NCBI RefSeq assembly: GCF_001700435.1
Contig: NZ_LYPC01000022.1
Location: 1 to 64,000, forward strand
DNA: 64,000 nucleotides
From: Paenibacillus pectinilyticus
GTDB lineage: Bacteria > Bacillota > Bacilli > Paenibacillales > NBRC-103111
Direction: 5' to 3'
Under the pieces are notes generated by a model. That model did no database searches. It worked only from the letters and a program-made list of their open reading frames with translations, and had not been told where the DNA came from. A program made the translations under genes and the position numbers. Below, piece by piece: positions 41,718 to 51,174 of the stretch (its first letter is position 1; every line of letters starts with the position of its first letter).

Positions 41718-43506
41718 GCTGCAAGGGATCAAGGATTTGCCGATAGCGATGAAACTTATTATCATGAGTGCTATTTTTATTGCGGTACCGCTAGGAATAG
41801 CGAGTTATTTGACCTTCACGAGTTATTCGGCCTCCATTCAGAAGAATACCGGGAAATATCAGATGGATGTCGTGAAAGAACTAACAGCGAATATCGATAC
41901 TTATATGAATGAGCTTAATTTGTTGACGTTAATGCCATACCAGGCACCACAGATTATGAAATATCTAGAGGTAGAAACGCAGACACCAGGGACGGATCTT
42001 ACTTTCAATGATCGTGTAACGATTGAAGATTTCACGAAACGCGTGTTTGCGAATGGCCGAGTTGATATTTCCGGGCTGACCTTATATCGCATTCGAGGCG
42101 CGAATAAGTTTATGGCTAGGGCTGAGGAACAGGCAAGTTATTCGGTGAGCGATGTGAAGAATGAGGTCTGGTATGACAAGGCTTCGAAGACTGGGAAGGT
42201 CGTTTATCTCGGGACGTTCAGTAAGAATGCCTATGATACGACGAATCAAGTGTACTCTTTTGCCAGAAGAATTCGCAGTGTAGATACCGGGGTAGATCTG
42301 GGATACTTGGTGATCGATGTCGATAAAAATGTGATTCGTAATAAAATCGAAGCGATCTCGAATGATAAAAAGAATCTCTTAATCGTCGATAACGAGGGTG
42401 CGATGATTTATAAGAGCATGTCGAGCGGACCAGAAATTGAGCAAATCAATCAGTTCAAGGGCTCTGGCACAGTCGTCTATAAACAAACGAAAGATGCGGA
42501 GCTACTTTCCTACTACACGTCCCCTTTGACAGGATGGACGATGATTGAGATGGTTCCACTGGCCATTTTACTGCAAGATACGGTGTATGTTCGGAATTAT
42601 ATCATTGGTATTGGTGCTGTCTGTTTAGTGTTAGCGATCATTATTTTCACCGTGTTGGCGCTTCGAATTACGAACCCAATCGGCGAATTACGTACGCTGA
42701 TGAAAAAGGTGGTTGTTGGCGACCTAGACGTCTCGATTCCAATTCGAAGTCGCGATGAGATTGGTCAATTGAGTCAATCCTTCAATATCATGGTTTCCAA
42801 ACTCAGTGATCTCGGGTATCGTCTCTATGAGTCTGAAATTAGAGAGAAAAATGCACAAATTTCGGCACTACAGAGCCAAATCAATCCTCACTTTTTGTAC
42901 AACACGTTGGGTTCTATCTCGATGTATGCTGAAATTCAAGGCAATAAAGAAGTCGTGAAAATGACAAATCATCTAAGTAAACTGCTGCGCTATAGTATTA
43001 ATAGTCATCAGAGCCAAGTGCCTCTGCACCGGGAACTCGAGCATGTGACAGGCTATATGGCGATTCAACAGATTCGTTTTGAGGATAAAATTAAATTTCA
43101 TGTCGATGTCGAACCTGAGCTGCTGAACTATTCGGTGATTCGGTTCATTTTACAACCGATTGTTGAGAACAGTATCGTGCATGGGATTGATAAAGGCAAT
43201 GGCTACGGAACGATTAACCTGATCGGGAAAAAAGTAGATCATCATATGCTGATCCAGATCCAAGATGATGGCGCAGGGATGAGTGCCGTACAATTGCAGC
43301 GTGTGATCGATCGTAAATTTGAAATAACGACTGTTGAAGATGGAGACGGCGGAACAGGTTTAATGAATGTCCATCGCAGAATTGCGCTGCGCTATGGGAA
43401 TCAGTATGGGGTTAAGATTGAGAGTAATCTCAAGCAAGGTACAACAATCTCTTTAACACTGCCGCTCATCGAAGATCTACAGGAAGGGAGGAAACAAGAT
43501 GCCTAG
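41659..43506 (+). CDS. YesM/LytS-type sensor histidine kinase
   Basis: The product is 615 aa. TM1 (about 32-53), an extracytoplasmic sensor domain (54-312), TM2 (about 314-337), HAMP (338-385), the kinase motif LQSQINPHFLYNTL with His411 as the predicted phosphorylation site, and a HATPase domain with N-box QPIVENSIVHGI and G-box GDGGTGLMNVHRR. AGGTG lies nine bases before ATG 41659, within the end of the binding-protein gene. It signals to the response regulator encoded next (8-bp overlap). Confidence 0.95.
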   Translation: MHKQSLIRIFKSSSIRLRNKLQGIKDLPIAMKLIIMSAIFIAVPLGIASYLTFTSYSASIQKNTGKYQMDVVKELTANIDTYMNELNLLTLMPYQAPQIMKYLEVETQTPGTDLTFNDRVTIEDFTKRVFANGRVDISGLTLYRIRGANKFMARAEEQASYSVSDVKNEVWYDKASKTGKVVYLGTFSKNAYDTTNQVYSFARRIRSVDTGVDLGYLVIDVDKNVIRNKIEAISNDKKNLLIVDNEGAMIYKSMSSGPEIEQINQFKGSGTVVYKQTKDAELLSYYTSPLTGWTMIEMVPLAILLQDTVYVRNYIIGIGAVCLVLAIIIFTVLALRITNPIGELRTLMKKVVVGDLDVSIPIRSRDEIGQLSQSFNIMVSKLSDLGYRLYESEIREKNAQISALQSQINPHFLYNTLGSISMYAEIQGNKEVVKMTNHLSKLLRYSINSHQSQVPLHRELEHVTGYMAIQQIRFEDKIKFHVDVEPELLNYSVIRFILQPIVENSIVHGIDKGNGYGTINLIGKKVDHHMLIQIQDDGAGMSAVQLQRVIDRKFEITTVEDGDGGTGLMNVHRRIALRYGNQYGVKIESNLKQGTTISLTLPLIEDLQEGRKQDA

Positions 43507-45124
43507 TATACTCATTGTGGATGATGAGTCCATATTTCGCAAAGGGATACGGATGATGATTACGGAGATGGAAGGTGATTGGTTCGTCATCGATGAGGCG
43601 AAAGATGGTGCAGACGCCCTGGAGAAAATAGAAGAACTGCAGCCGGATCTGATTATCACGGATATCAAAATGCCTAGAATGGATGGCATTCAATTGCAAT
43701 ATATCGTGAAAGAGCGGTATCCGCATATGTCATGCGTCGTAATGAGCGGGTATAACGATTTTCAATATGCACGAGAATCGTTACGTTTAGGGGCCAAGGA
43801 TTACTTGATGAAACCCTTTGAGCGGGAAGAATTGTATACCTTACTCGGGAAATTGGAAGAAGAATGGAAGGTAGAGAACAAACCAAGCAAATCTAGCAGA
43901 ATGGATCAGCAGGTTCAGAATCAGATGCGGCAGCATGTGCTGACTGGTCTTTTAACGGGGCATGTGCACCATGAGGAAGCAGAACTGCTAGAGAATGTGG
44001 GCATTCATTTTCCGCATCCGTTTATTTCTTGTTTGATTGCCAAACTTGATCGGGATTCGGTATCGGATGAACGATATTATCAACTAAATCCTTCGTTGTT
44101 TTCCGTCTATATGCAGCAATTTATTCAAGAGAGTCTCAACGAGAGTTTCAACGGGTATGTATTCATTCACCATGAGACGGAAGTGATTGCGCTTATTAAT
44201 CATAAAGGTTTCGAGACGATCTACACGGAAATTGAATTGTTAACGAATCGGATTCGGAAAGATATCCGCGTGCAGTCGAACTTTACACTCACGTTCGGGT
44301 TGGGCAGTCCCGTGAAAGACCTGGAATCGATTTCCAAATCATATAAAGAGGCTGGACTAGCACTGCTTTACCGATTAGTTATAGGCGGCGATCGATTGCT
44401 ATCGAATGAGATTGTGGTTGGCATGCAAATGGAAAAGCACGATGGGCAAGCTGCCGATTGGCATGCGTTGAATCAATTCGTGCAAGAAGGGGACTTCGTA
44501 AATGTGCAGCAGCAAGCGAGTCAGTACGTGATGAAGCTATGCCAACAGTGGAAGGATCCGGAAATGATTCACCAGCAAATTTGTAAAATGCTGCTGCATT
44601 TCTACGAGTTGGCCGTGAATCTGGCTGTCGTCAAACAATGGCTGCAGAACACGGATGTCAAGCAGGTGCTTATGGATATCTACTCCTATTCGTCGAGTAA
44701 AGAACTGACGGAACGCTGTCAGAAGCTGCTTGGTGACCTCACAATAGCCATTTCCAATCGTCAGAAGAAGTTTGTCGCGAGCCCAATAGAAATTGTGGTT
44801 CGATACGTAGAGGAGCATTACGCTGAAGCCATCACACTTAACATGATGGCGGAAATCGTTTATCTCAGCCCGTCCTATCTCAGTTCTTTATTCAAAAGCA
44901 AGCAAGGTCAGTCGTTCATCGATTTCTTGACGGAGAAACGGATTGAGAAGGCCAAGTCGCTGCTGCTCTATTCCGATGAAAAGATCCAGGTGATATCGGA
45001 TTCAACCGGTTTTACGAATATTCGTCATTTCAACCGTGTTTTCAAAACCAGTACGAATCGCACGCCTTCCGAATATCGAGAAGGGAAAACGGGGAATAAA
45101 GAGATACCGTTCGGGGTTAATTAA
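43499..45124 (+). CDS. YesN-type response regulator (REC plus AraC HTH)
   Basis: The product is 541 aa. Receiver domain (1-125) with acidic pair D8/D9, phospho-acceptor Asp55 (IITDIKMP) and conserved Lys in DYLMKPF. A middle region of about 300 residues without a clear family is followed by an AraC-type double HTH (about 440-535; LNMMAEIVYLSPSYLSSLFKSKQGQSFIDFL and QVISDSTGFTNIRHFNRVFK). It probably activates the transporter/GH43 operon upstream. GGGAGG precedes the ATG. A terminator hairpin overlaps the stop codon. Confidence 0.95.
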   Translation: MPSILIVDDESIFRKGIRMMITEMEGDWFVIDEAKDGADALEKIEELQPDLIITDIKMPRMDGIQLQYIVKERYPHMSCVVMSGYNDFQYARESLRLGAKDYLMKPFEREELYTLLGKLEEEWKVENKPSKSSRMDQQVQNQMRQHVLTGLLTGHVHHEEAELLENVGIHFPHPFISCLIAKLDRDSVSDERYYQLNPSLFSVYMQQFIQESLNESFNGYVFIHHETEVIALINHKGFETIYTEIELLTNRIRKDIRVQSNFTLTFGLGSPVKDLESISKSYKEAGLALLYRLVIGGDRLLSNEIVVGMQMEKHDGQAADWHALNQFVQEGDFVNVQQQASQYVMKLCQQWKDPEMIHQQICKMLLHFYELAVNLAVVKQWLQNTDVKQVLMDIYSYSSSKELTERCQKLLGDLTIAISNRQKKFVASPIEIVVRYVEEHYAEAITLNMMAEIVYLSPSYLSSLFKSKQGQSFIDFLTEKRIEKAKSLLLYSDEKIQVISDSTGFTNIRHFNRVFKTSTNRTPSEYREGKTGNKEIPFGVN

Positions 45125-45141
45125 CCTGGACGGTATCTTTG
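45102..45141. terminator. terminator overlapping the end of the response regulator gene
   Basis: AGATACCGT (45102-45110) pairs with ACGGTATCT (45130-45138) around the palindrome GGTTAATTAACC, which contains the stop codon. It serves as a terminator for the plus strand and perhaps for the convergent minus-strand gene at 45153. Confidence 0.75.
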
Positions 45142-45152
45142 CTTCCTCTGAC

Positions 45153-46337
45153 TCACTCCACTTCCTGCCATGAAAAGCCCCCATCCATCGTTTTCTTCAT
45201 CCAATCAGATCCATAAGCGTACCCGTTTTGACTAGTGATAAAATTGAGCCCAAGGGTCCCTTTGTATGAAATGGAATGAGGGACTGTATCCCATGTTTTT
45301 GCGCCATCGGACGTATAGAAGAGTTCGTTCCCATCCGTCGCGAAGCCGTGAACGGAATCTGCAAATGACCAGACGAAGGGTTCATCAGTGGTTGAACGAA
45401 GTGGTGTCGTCGCTTGCCAAGATGCGCCGCCATCCTGTGAAACATAGAAGATCAGCGTAGTTAAACTGAATTGAATGGGCAGGATCCCTTTTTGATTGGC
45501 GAAAAATTGTGGGGGGTAAGTTGTCACAGCTCCACCGTCCACAGATATGCCTTCAGGTGCTTGGATGGGCTGATCTGTCCATTTCGAACCCCCATCGTGG
45601 GTTGCATATAACCAGATGCCATCTCCATGCCAGAAACCGGAGATCCAGCCATCTTGCAAACTATGAAAGGACAGCCCATTCTTAATGCCAGTGAAAGGGA
45701 GAGCTTCTGGTTGATCGGGGTGCGAAGGGTCAACAGTAACGCCGACGGATTGCCAGTTTGCACTGCCATCGTTCGTATGGAAAATCTCGACAGATTCGGA
45801 TCCCATAGCAGAACCATAGGAGATAAGCATCCAACCTGTGTTGATATCCGTAAAAGAAAAATCAGTGACAGTTGGTGTACCGTCAGGGAATCTAGTGCTT
45901 TTCACCTCCGTTTTCGTCCAAGATTGCCCCTCATCTTGGGTCCTGAAAAGCAGGATGGTTCCGTTGTTTAGTTGAGGAACAGCGAGGATAGCGACATTTG
46001 GTTGTATAAACGACGCTTGTGGAACATTACCTTCCAGTCGCATATCCGCAGTCATCCCGTCATTTTGCGGTGTTACATTCTTCCACGTGAGTGCACCATC
46101 ATCTGTCCGAAGGATGGAGGTTTCGGTAAATACCCATCCATGCATCGCATCCATCATCTGAACGCTGCGCACATTTTTTAGCAGACGAATTGCGGGAGTT
46201 GGTGGTATGATTGAGGGAGCAGGACTTAGTGTGGTTTGGGCAGGTTGTTCAGTCTCTTGAGTCCTATTCGAATGTTGACAACCGGATAGTAGGAGCATGA
46301 TTCCTAGAAGCAGACAAGCAGCGCGTTTTAAGAGCAT
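45153..46337 (-). CDS. lipoprotein with YCF48/BNR-type beta-propeller repeats
   Basis: The product is 394 aa. Lipobox LLLSGC (Cys 20) and a Thr/Pro-rich tether (25-50) precede a propeller with recurring D-x-x-x-GW and T-x-DGG/DG-x-x-W blocks: DAMHGWVFTETSILRTDDGALTW, DINTGWMLISY, FHTNDGSANW, LQDGWISGFW, ATHDGGSKW, VSQDGGASW, TSDGAKTW and KTMDGGFSW. These resemble YCF48/Hcf136 or sialidase-like Asp-box repeats. The function is unknown and no catalytic residues were recognised. AAGGAG precedes ATG 46337. Confidence 0.85.
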   Translation of the reverse strand: MLLKRAACLLLGIMLLLSGCQHSNRTQETEQPAQTTLSPAPSIIPPTPAIRLLKNVRSVQMMDAMHGWVFTETSILRTDDGALTWKNVTPQNDGMTADMRLEGNVPQASFIQPNVAILAVPQLNNGTILLFRTQDEGQSWTKTEVKSTRFPDGTPTVTDFSFTDINTGWMLISYGSAMGSESVEIFHTNDGSANWQSVGVTVDPSHPDQPEALPFTGIKNGLSFHSLQDGWISGFWHGDGIWLYATHDGGSKWTDQPIQAPEGISVDGGAVTTYPPQFFANQKGILPIQFSLTTLIFYVSQDGGASWQATTPLRSTTDEPFVWSFADSVHGFATDGNELFYTSDGAKTWDTVPHSISYKGTLGLNFITSQNGYAYGSDWMKKTMDGGFSWQEVE

Positions 46338-46535
46338 ACGATCAACTCCTTCTGGGATGAAACAGCTTTTACCAATTAGACAGTTTAGCCTGTAAATTGT
46401 TCATTTCATTCGCCTCATTTTTTTGCAAAAGAAGTCTGTCTAGCTTGTTCTGGAACGGTATTACTTTCCGACAACATCGCATATGATTCGATAGGAAGCG
46501 AATAAAATAAAGGTTCGGGGGAGTGAACAAGGCTT

Positions 46536-46886
46536 ATGTCATTTTTTGATAAAGTAAAACAAGGCGCATCGGATGCGGCCAAAAAGGCACAGCAAACGGT
46601 AGAAATCACCAGATTGAAAACTCAGATTTCATCCAAAGAAAGAGAGATTGATAAAATTTATAAGTTAATCGGTGAATCGGTGTATACGTCTTCTCTAGCT
46701 AGTGATTTCTCACGTGTAGAAGCAAATGTAACGGATTATTGCCAAGGAATTACGCAAATTAAGGAAGAAATAAGTGAAATTGAACTGAAAATTACCGAAG
46801 TCCGTAATGAGAAAGAATGTGTTTGTGGCAAAGTCGTTGTCGCGGATACGAAGTTTTGCTCTTCATGTGGACATCATTTTGCCTAG
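46536..46886 (+). CDS. coiled-coil protein with C-terminal zinc ribbon
   Basis: The product is 116 aa. The N-terminus (MSFFDKVKQGASDAAKKAQQTVE) is amphipathic. A coiled coil occupies about residues 20-90, followed by a zinc ribbon with Cys 95, 97, 108 and 111 (CVCG...CSSCG). Such proteins are common in Bacillota and uncharacterised. It is cytosolic. The gap 46338-46535 holds no clear promoter pair. Confidence 0.8.
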   Translation: MSFFDKVKQGASDAAKKAQQTVEITRLKTQISSKEREIDKIYKLIGESVYTSSLASDFSRVEANVTDYCQGITQIKEEISEIELKITEVRNEKECVCGKVVVADTKFCSSCGHHFA

Positions 46887-47015
46887 GGGATAAGTGATCT
46901 ATGTATGTAAAGCAGTTACCTGAGGGAGAGCCTTGGTGAACTGCTTTTATTGGTTTGGCGATATTTTCTGTGCTATGATAATAGTCAAATAGGGCTATCG
47001 AATGTAGAGATGATT

Positions 47016-47477
47016 ATGGGTAATCTGACGCAAGAACCTATCGTGAAGGTAGAAATGATGATTAGAAAACCTGTTCAGGAAGTATTTGAAGCATTTATCA
47101 ATCCTGAGATTACGACGAAGTTCTGGTTTACGCAAGGAAGTGGACGTTTAGAAGCTGGCAAGCGCGTGAAATGGGAGTGGCAGATGTATGGTGCTTCCGC
47201 GGAAGTTGATGTCAAAGAAATCGAAGTCAATAAACGAATCCTAATCCATTATGGTACATTGGTCGAATGGACGTTCGATTCCTATGATGAGAACGAAACA
47301 TTCGTGACCATCACGAACACGGGGTTCTCAGGCACAGCTGATGAAATGGTTAAGCAAGCACTGGATTCAACAGAAGGCTTCACGATTGTGCTTTGTGGAT
47401 GTAAGGCTTATTTGGAGACAGGCGTCCAGTTGAATCTGGTATTGGACAAGGCACCCTACGCGCATATCAAAGCTTGA
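47016..47477 (+). CDS. SRPBCC (AHSA1/START-like) protein
   Basis: About 153 aa. The family pattern is clear: KVEMMIRKPVQEVFEAFINPEITTKFWF, GSGRLEAGKRVKWEW, VKEIEVNKRILIHY, and a late helix VLCGCKAYLETG. It is a small ligand-binding fold with unknown ligand. ATG 47016 lies six bases after GTAGAG; ATG 47010 and a longer frame to 46950 are less well supported. Confidence 0.85.
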   Translation: MGNLTQEPIVKVEMMIRKPVQEVFEAFINPEITTKFWFTQGSGRLEAGKRVKWEWQMYGASAEVDVKEIEVNKRILIHYGTLVEWTFDSYDENETFVTITNTGFSGTADEMVKQALDSTEGFTIVLCGCKAYLETGVQLNLVLDKAPYAHIKA

Positions 47478-47485
47478 GTTTATGA

Positions 47486-47553
47486 ACAAAGAAACCGTCT
47501 TCTTATAAAATGGTAGGTCGTACATCCATTTTAGTAAGGAACGGTTTCTTTGT
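47486..47553. terminator. long bidirectional terminator hairpin
   Basis: ACAAAGAAACCGT (47486-47498) pairs perfectly with ACGGTTTCTTTGT (47541-47553), with a further ATAAAATGG/CCATTTTAGT inner stem. It lies between two convergent genes. Confidence 0.85.
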
Positions 47554-47561
47554 TGTCTTAC

Positions 47562-50500
47562 TTAATGTTCATACGCTCCAATATCGTACGTACTCCCATT
47601 GGGACGAGCAACGCCGTCATAATCCGTTGTCACCCCGTAAATGCTCATATCGGTACCTGATAAATCGACAGATAGATGGTAATTATTTGCTCCTGCATTA
47701 ACAAAATGAGCGTCTGCTATGTTCGTACTTTCTAAGTTCGTCACTTCTGTAATCGTGGAGCCAGGGTTCACATAGGGGTTAGGGTTGCTGCTGCTTTTGA
47801 TCACAATATTGTTGCCAAATAGACTGCCATAATTCTGCACATTATCAAATTGAAGCGCATAAGAACCTGGGTTGATGAACGTATTGTTCACAATGTAAAT
47901 AGGGGAATGGTCATAGGCTGGATTCGTCGCATCGTACATATCTTTGCTATAAATGCCTTGGTAATCTGTATGAAGGATGACATTGTTGAAAATAACTTGA
48001 TTCCCGCGTGACTGGTTATTAATTCCTTGCCCGTGTCCTGCTGTTCCTTCATCAATCCAGTTATTGTACAATTTGCCGGTTGTTCCTGGATTAATTTGAA
48101 TACCAGAACGTTGATCTGTGGCGTTTAATGTAGCGTAATTGGTAACCGTATTGTGATGAATTTCCACATCGTAAGTAGCGGAACCCACTTGAATCCCGTC
48201 CCAACCAGTGGAATCTGTTACGTTATTGTACACACGTACGCCATGTAAAGAATGCTCGTAAAGTGTTTCCAGACCGTCGGAGGAGTTTCCGTCACATGCC
48301 ATCCCGATTGGAAAGGAAGTTGAATAGTGAGAACCACCGATATAGATCCCTTCCACTCCCGTGTTATGGATATAATTGTCATGGACACTCGTGTTCATCT
48401 GGGTAAAATAGTTTCGGTCCACAAAACCGCAGGAATCTGGATCGGTTTTGAGCGCGATGCCTTGGGAACCACTTGAATTGGCATTGTCGATTTCCAAATG
48501 ATCGACCTCATAATTCGTGCTGTAACCAGCAATGGTCAGAGCAGGAGCCCCCGTAGTTAAGGCGCCGATCTTAATTCCTTTGGCATAACTTGCGCTGCCG
48601 CTGCCTGTTAATCGGAAGAAAGAGGAGCCAAGAATCTTGAATCCGTAGGAGCCTGTGCTTTGGAAATTAGCAAGACCACCTGAATTAATAAAGATGATCG
48701 GGTTATCATTCGTTCCGGTGAAATTGCTTAATTTGATCAACCCATAATTTCCTGCGGTCAAACAAACAACATCTCCTGGCTGCGCATTCAAATAAATATT
48801 CGAATTGTCATTCGTGCCAGACGTACCGTAATACATGGTGGCTACGCCTTGCGGAATCGAATACGTACATGAGAATGTAGAGGTTGTGCTGGCATTTACC
48901 ACATTTGAAATCGCTGAAGAATGACCCGCATTATCTATCGTTTTCATTGCAAAATAGTAACTTGTTCCCGCGGACAACCCACTTACGGCCATGCTTTTCG
49001 TTGTGCCAAAGTCCGAGGTTTGGACGAGTAAAGGCTCGAATGGCGCTTGTGTCGCATTGTTCCAATTCGCTTCAGTAATCGGCGATGTGCTGTAGCGCAG
49101 ATCGAACGGCGTCGCAGTCGCACTTGTGCTGATCGTGCCATCATAGGCAGGCGCTGTCCAGCTTAGTGTCACGTAGAAACGGTTGGCCACTGTGCGGCTA
49201 TCGTGCAAATTGGTGATTACCGGGAGTGTAGACGAACCGCTGCTGCTTGTTGTTGCATTTGCTACATTAGATAAACTGGATATGTTACTCGCTTCATCAC
49301 TCGTTTTGATAGCGAAATAGTACGTCGTGGAAGCGGACAATCCGCCCACTGTCATCGATTGGGAGGTGCCAGCAGCAGATGGTGCAGGTTCACCGCTTAT
49401 TTGCGTTGCACTAGCCCAATTCGCACTTGTTATTGTGGATGTACTATAGCGGATATCGTAGGATGCAGCAGTTCCTGTCGTTCCATCATCACCCGGTGCT
49501 GTCCAGGATAAGGAGAGGGATGAACTCGTCGGTGACGCGGCTGCCAAATTGCTAATAGCACTTGGTGCTGTCGTATCGCTGCCTGAGGATGCTTGTGTAC
49601 CATAGAGCACGATTTCTGATGTATTCGCTGTTGGCGATGTTTTCTGGAATCGCACATAGCGTGTTTGTGTGCTCACAGTATGTGGATTCCAAGTCGGATA
49701 GCTCGTCAGAGGATCTGTAAACAGCTGAGTCCAACTGCCAGGACTGCCCGTATATACGATAAAATCACCGCTATTCGTATAATCACGGAGATAAATGGAA
49801 GTGAGATTATACGATTGCCCCAAGTCAATATAGGCAAATGCAGGCGTATGACCCGTTTGGAAGCCAGGATCCCAATAGGTCGTCGGCGATCCACCGGTGC
49901 CATTTAACGGGTCTCCAGCAATGACTTGCTCATCGACGAGCATCGTCGCATCACCGTAACCGCTTTCATTTGTGACCATCGACGTGGTTAATGTTAGTTT
50001 CTGGCTTGTCGCAGTACCAGATGTCGTGCCACTGCTCACATTTGAAAGACCAGAGACATTCGGCACTTCATCATTGGTTTTCATCGCAAAGTAATACGTT
50101 GTACTAGCGGACAAGCCGCTGACCGTCATGGACTGGGCGGTTCCGGCTGCAGCAGGAGAGGGCTCGCCGCTGACAGGTGTAGCACTGCTCCAATTTGCGC
50201 TAGTAATGAAGGAAGTGCTGTAGCGAATATCGTAAGATGTGGCAGTTCCCGTATTTCCATCATCTCCTGGTGCTGTCCAAGATAAAGCGAGGGACGAGCT
50301 TGTCGGAGAACCAACCGCCAAATTAGAAATAGCTGCAGGGGCCGTCGTATCACTGGCTTGCGTTCCGTAAATAACGACTTCGGATACATTAGCCGTAGCA
50401 GATGTTTTCTGAAACCGTACATAACGCGTTTGAACACTGACAGTATGCGCATTCCAAGTTGGATACGTGCTCAATGGATCTGTAAAGAGCTGTGTCCAGC

Positions 50501-50867
50501 TTCCCGGACTGCCTGCGTAGACGATGAAATCGCCACTGTTCGTATAATCACGTAAGTAAATAGCGGTGAGGTTGTAGGATTGCCCGAGGTCAATATACGC
50601 ATAAGCAGGTGTATGACCGGTTTGGAAGCCGGGGTCCCAATAGGTTGTGGGCGATCCGCCGGTACCGTTCATAGGGTCTCCTGCTGTCGTTTGTTCATCA
50701 ACAAGCATCGTGGCATCGCCATAGCCGGTTTCATTCGTAACCATTGCAGGTGTAAGAGTGAGCTTGGTACCCAATGCAGAAGCATCGTGATTAGATACAA
50801 AGAAGCTGCCAATCACGATCATCATAAACAGACATGTCATGGTGGAAAATAAAATAGATTTTCTCAT
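47562..50867 (-). CDS. secreted right-handed beta-helix protein with duplicated discoidin-FN3 modules
   Basis: The product is 1101 aa. After the signal peptide (to about residue 31, SNHDASA) come a discoidin-like domain (33-172), FN3 (173-285), a second near-identical discoidin-like domain (290-425), FN3 (430-540), a third FN3 (545-655) and a parallel beta-helix (about 660-1060; SGSQGIALKTDPD, IYIGGSHYS, WDGIQVGSATYDVEIHHNTV, GIYSKDMYD). It ends with the choice-of-anchor-like motif YDGVARPNGSTYDIGAYEH. The helix recalls polysaccharide lyases or GH28-like enzymes, but I see no certain catalytic site. A plant-polysaccharide role is likely. It is divergent from the ABC operon at 51175. Confidence 0.87.
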   Translation of the reverse strand: MRKSILFSTMTCLFMMIVIGSFFVSNHDASALGTKLTLTPAMVTNETGYGDATMLVDEQTTAGDPMNGTGGSPTTYWDPGFQTGHTPAYAYIDLGQSYNLTAIYLRDYTNSGDFIVYAGSPGSWTQLFTDPLSTYPTWNAHTVSVQTRYVRFQKTSATANVSEVVIYGTQASDTTAPAAISNLAVGSPTSSSLALSWTAPGDDGNTGTATSYDIRYSTSFITSANWSSATPVSGEPSPAAAGTAQSMTVSGLSASTTYYFAMKTNDEVPNVSGLSNVSSGTTSGTATSQKLTLTTSMVTNESGYGDATMLVDEQVIAGDPLNGTGGSPTTYWDPGFQTGHTPAFAYIDLGQSYNLTSIYLRDYTNSGDFIVYTGSPGSWTQLFTDPLTSYPTWNPHTVSTQTRYVRFQKTSPTANTSEIVLYGTQASSGSDTTAPSAISNLAAASPTSSSLSLSWTAPGDDGTTGTAASYDIRYSTSTITSANWASATQISGEPAPSAAGTSQSMTVGGLSASTTYYFAIKTSDEASNISSLSNVANATTSSSGSSTLPVITNLHDSRTVANRFYVTLSWTAPAYDGTISTSATATPFDLRYSTSPITEANWNNATQAPFEPLLVQTSDFGTTKSMAVSGLSAGTSYYFAMKTIDNAGHSSAISNVVNASTTSTFSCTYSIPQGVATMYYGTSGTNDNSNIYLNAQPGDVVCLTAGNYGLIKLSNFTGTNDNPIIFINSGGLANFQSTGSYGFKILGSSFFRLTGSGSASYAKGIKIGALTTGAPALTIAGYSTNYEVDHLEIDNANSSGSQGIALKTDPDSCGFVDRNYFTQMNTSVHDNYIHNTGVEGIYIGGSHYSTSFPIGMACDGNSSDGLETLYEHSLHGVRVYNNVTDSTGWDGIQVGSATYDVEIHHNTVTNYATLNATDQRSGIQINPGTTGKLYNNWIDEGTAGHGQGINNQSRGNQVIFNNVILHTDYQGIYSKDMYDATNPAYDHSPIYIVNNTFINPGSYALQFDNVQNYGSLFGNNIVIKSSSNPNPYVNPGSTITEVTNLESTNIADAHFVNAGANNYHLSVDLSGTDMSIYGVTTDYDGVARPNGSTYDIGAYEH
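49250..50771 (-). repeat. internal duplication of the discoidin-FN3 coding module
   Basis: Two adjacent coding blocks of about 760 bp (50771-50010 and 50001-49250) encode modules that match almost residue for residue, e.g. GDATMLVDEQ, YWDPGFQTGHTPA and LRDYTNSGDFIVY. DNA identity is also high, indicating recent tandem duplication. Confidence 0.85.
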
Positions 50868-50915
50868 AGAACGCCGCTTCCTTCCCCAAATTGGATTCTA
50901 ATAAAGACGAATGAT

Positions 50916-50925
50916 TCACCTCCTT
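50916..50925 (-). promoter_or_regulatory. orphan perfect Shine-Dalgarno in the leader of the beta-helix gene
   Basis: On the minus strand AAGGAGGTGA is a ten-base match to the 16S anti-SD, yet no ATG, GTG or TTG follows at usable spacing. The real start (50867) is 49 nt further on. It may be an mRNA-stabilising STAB-SD-like site. The rest of 50868-51174 is AT-rich, with a GATTTT-C-AAAATC palindrome near 51074 and no certain promoter. Confidence 0.45.
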
Positions 50926-51174
50926 CAGGCGCGTTCATTGCGAAACTTTACTCGATTGAAAGTGCGTCTATACAGTTGTGCCCGCATTCTCAATATATAA
51001 GGGTCCTTCCAGCAAAACAAGGAGAGCATATTCGTTTTTACAGTATTATGTTATGAAGACGTTGTAACACGATTTTCAAAATCATAACATTGCACTATAA
51101 ATCCTTATATCGTCACATTGTTTTGGCTTCGCAGCCCCTTTATATTGGTAATAGAGAACGAGAGGAGAGACGCG

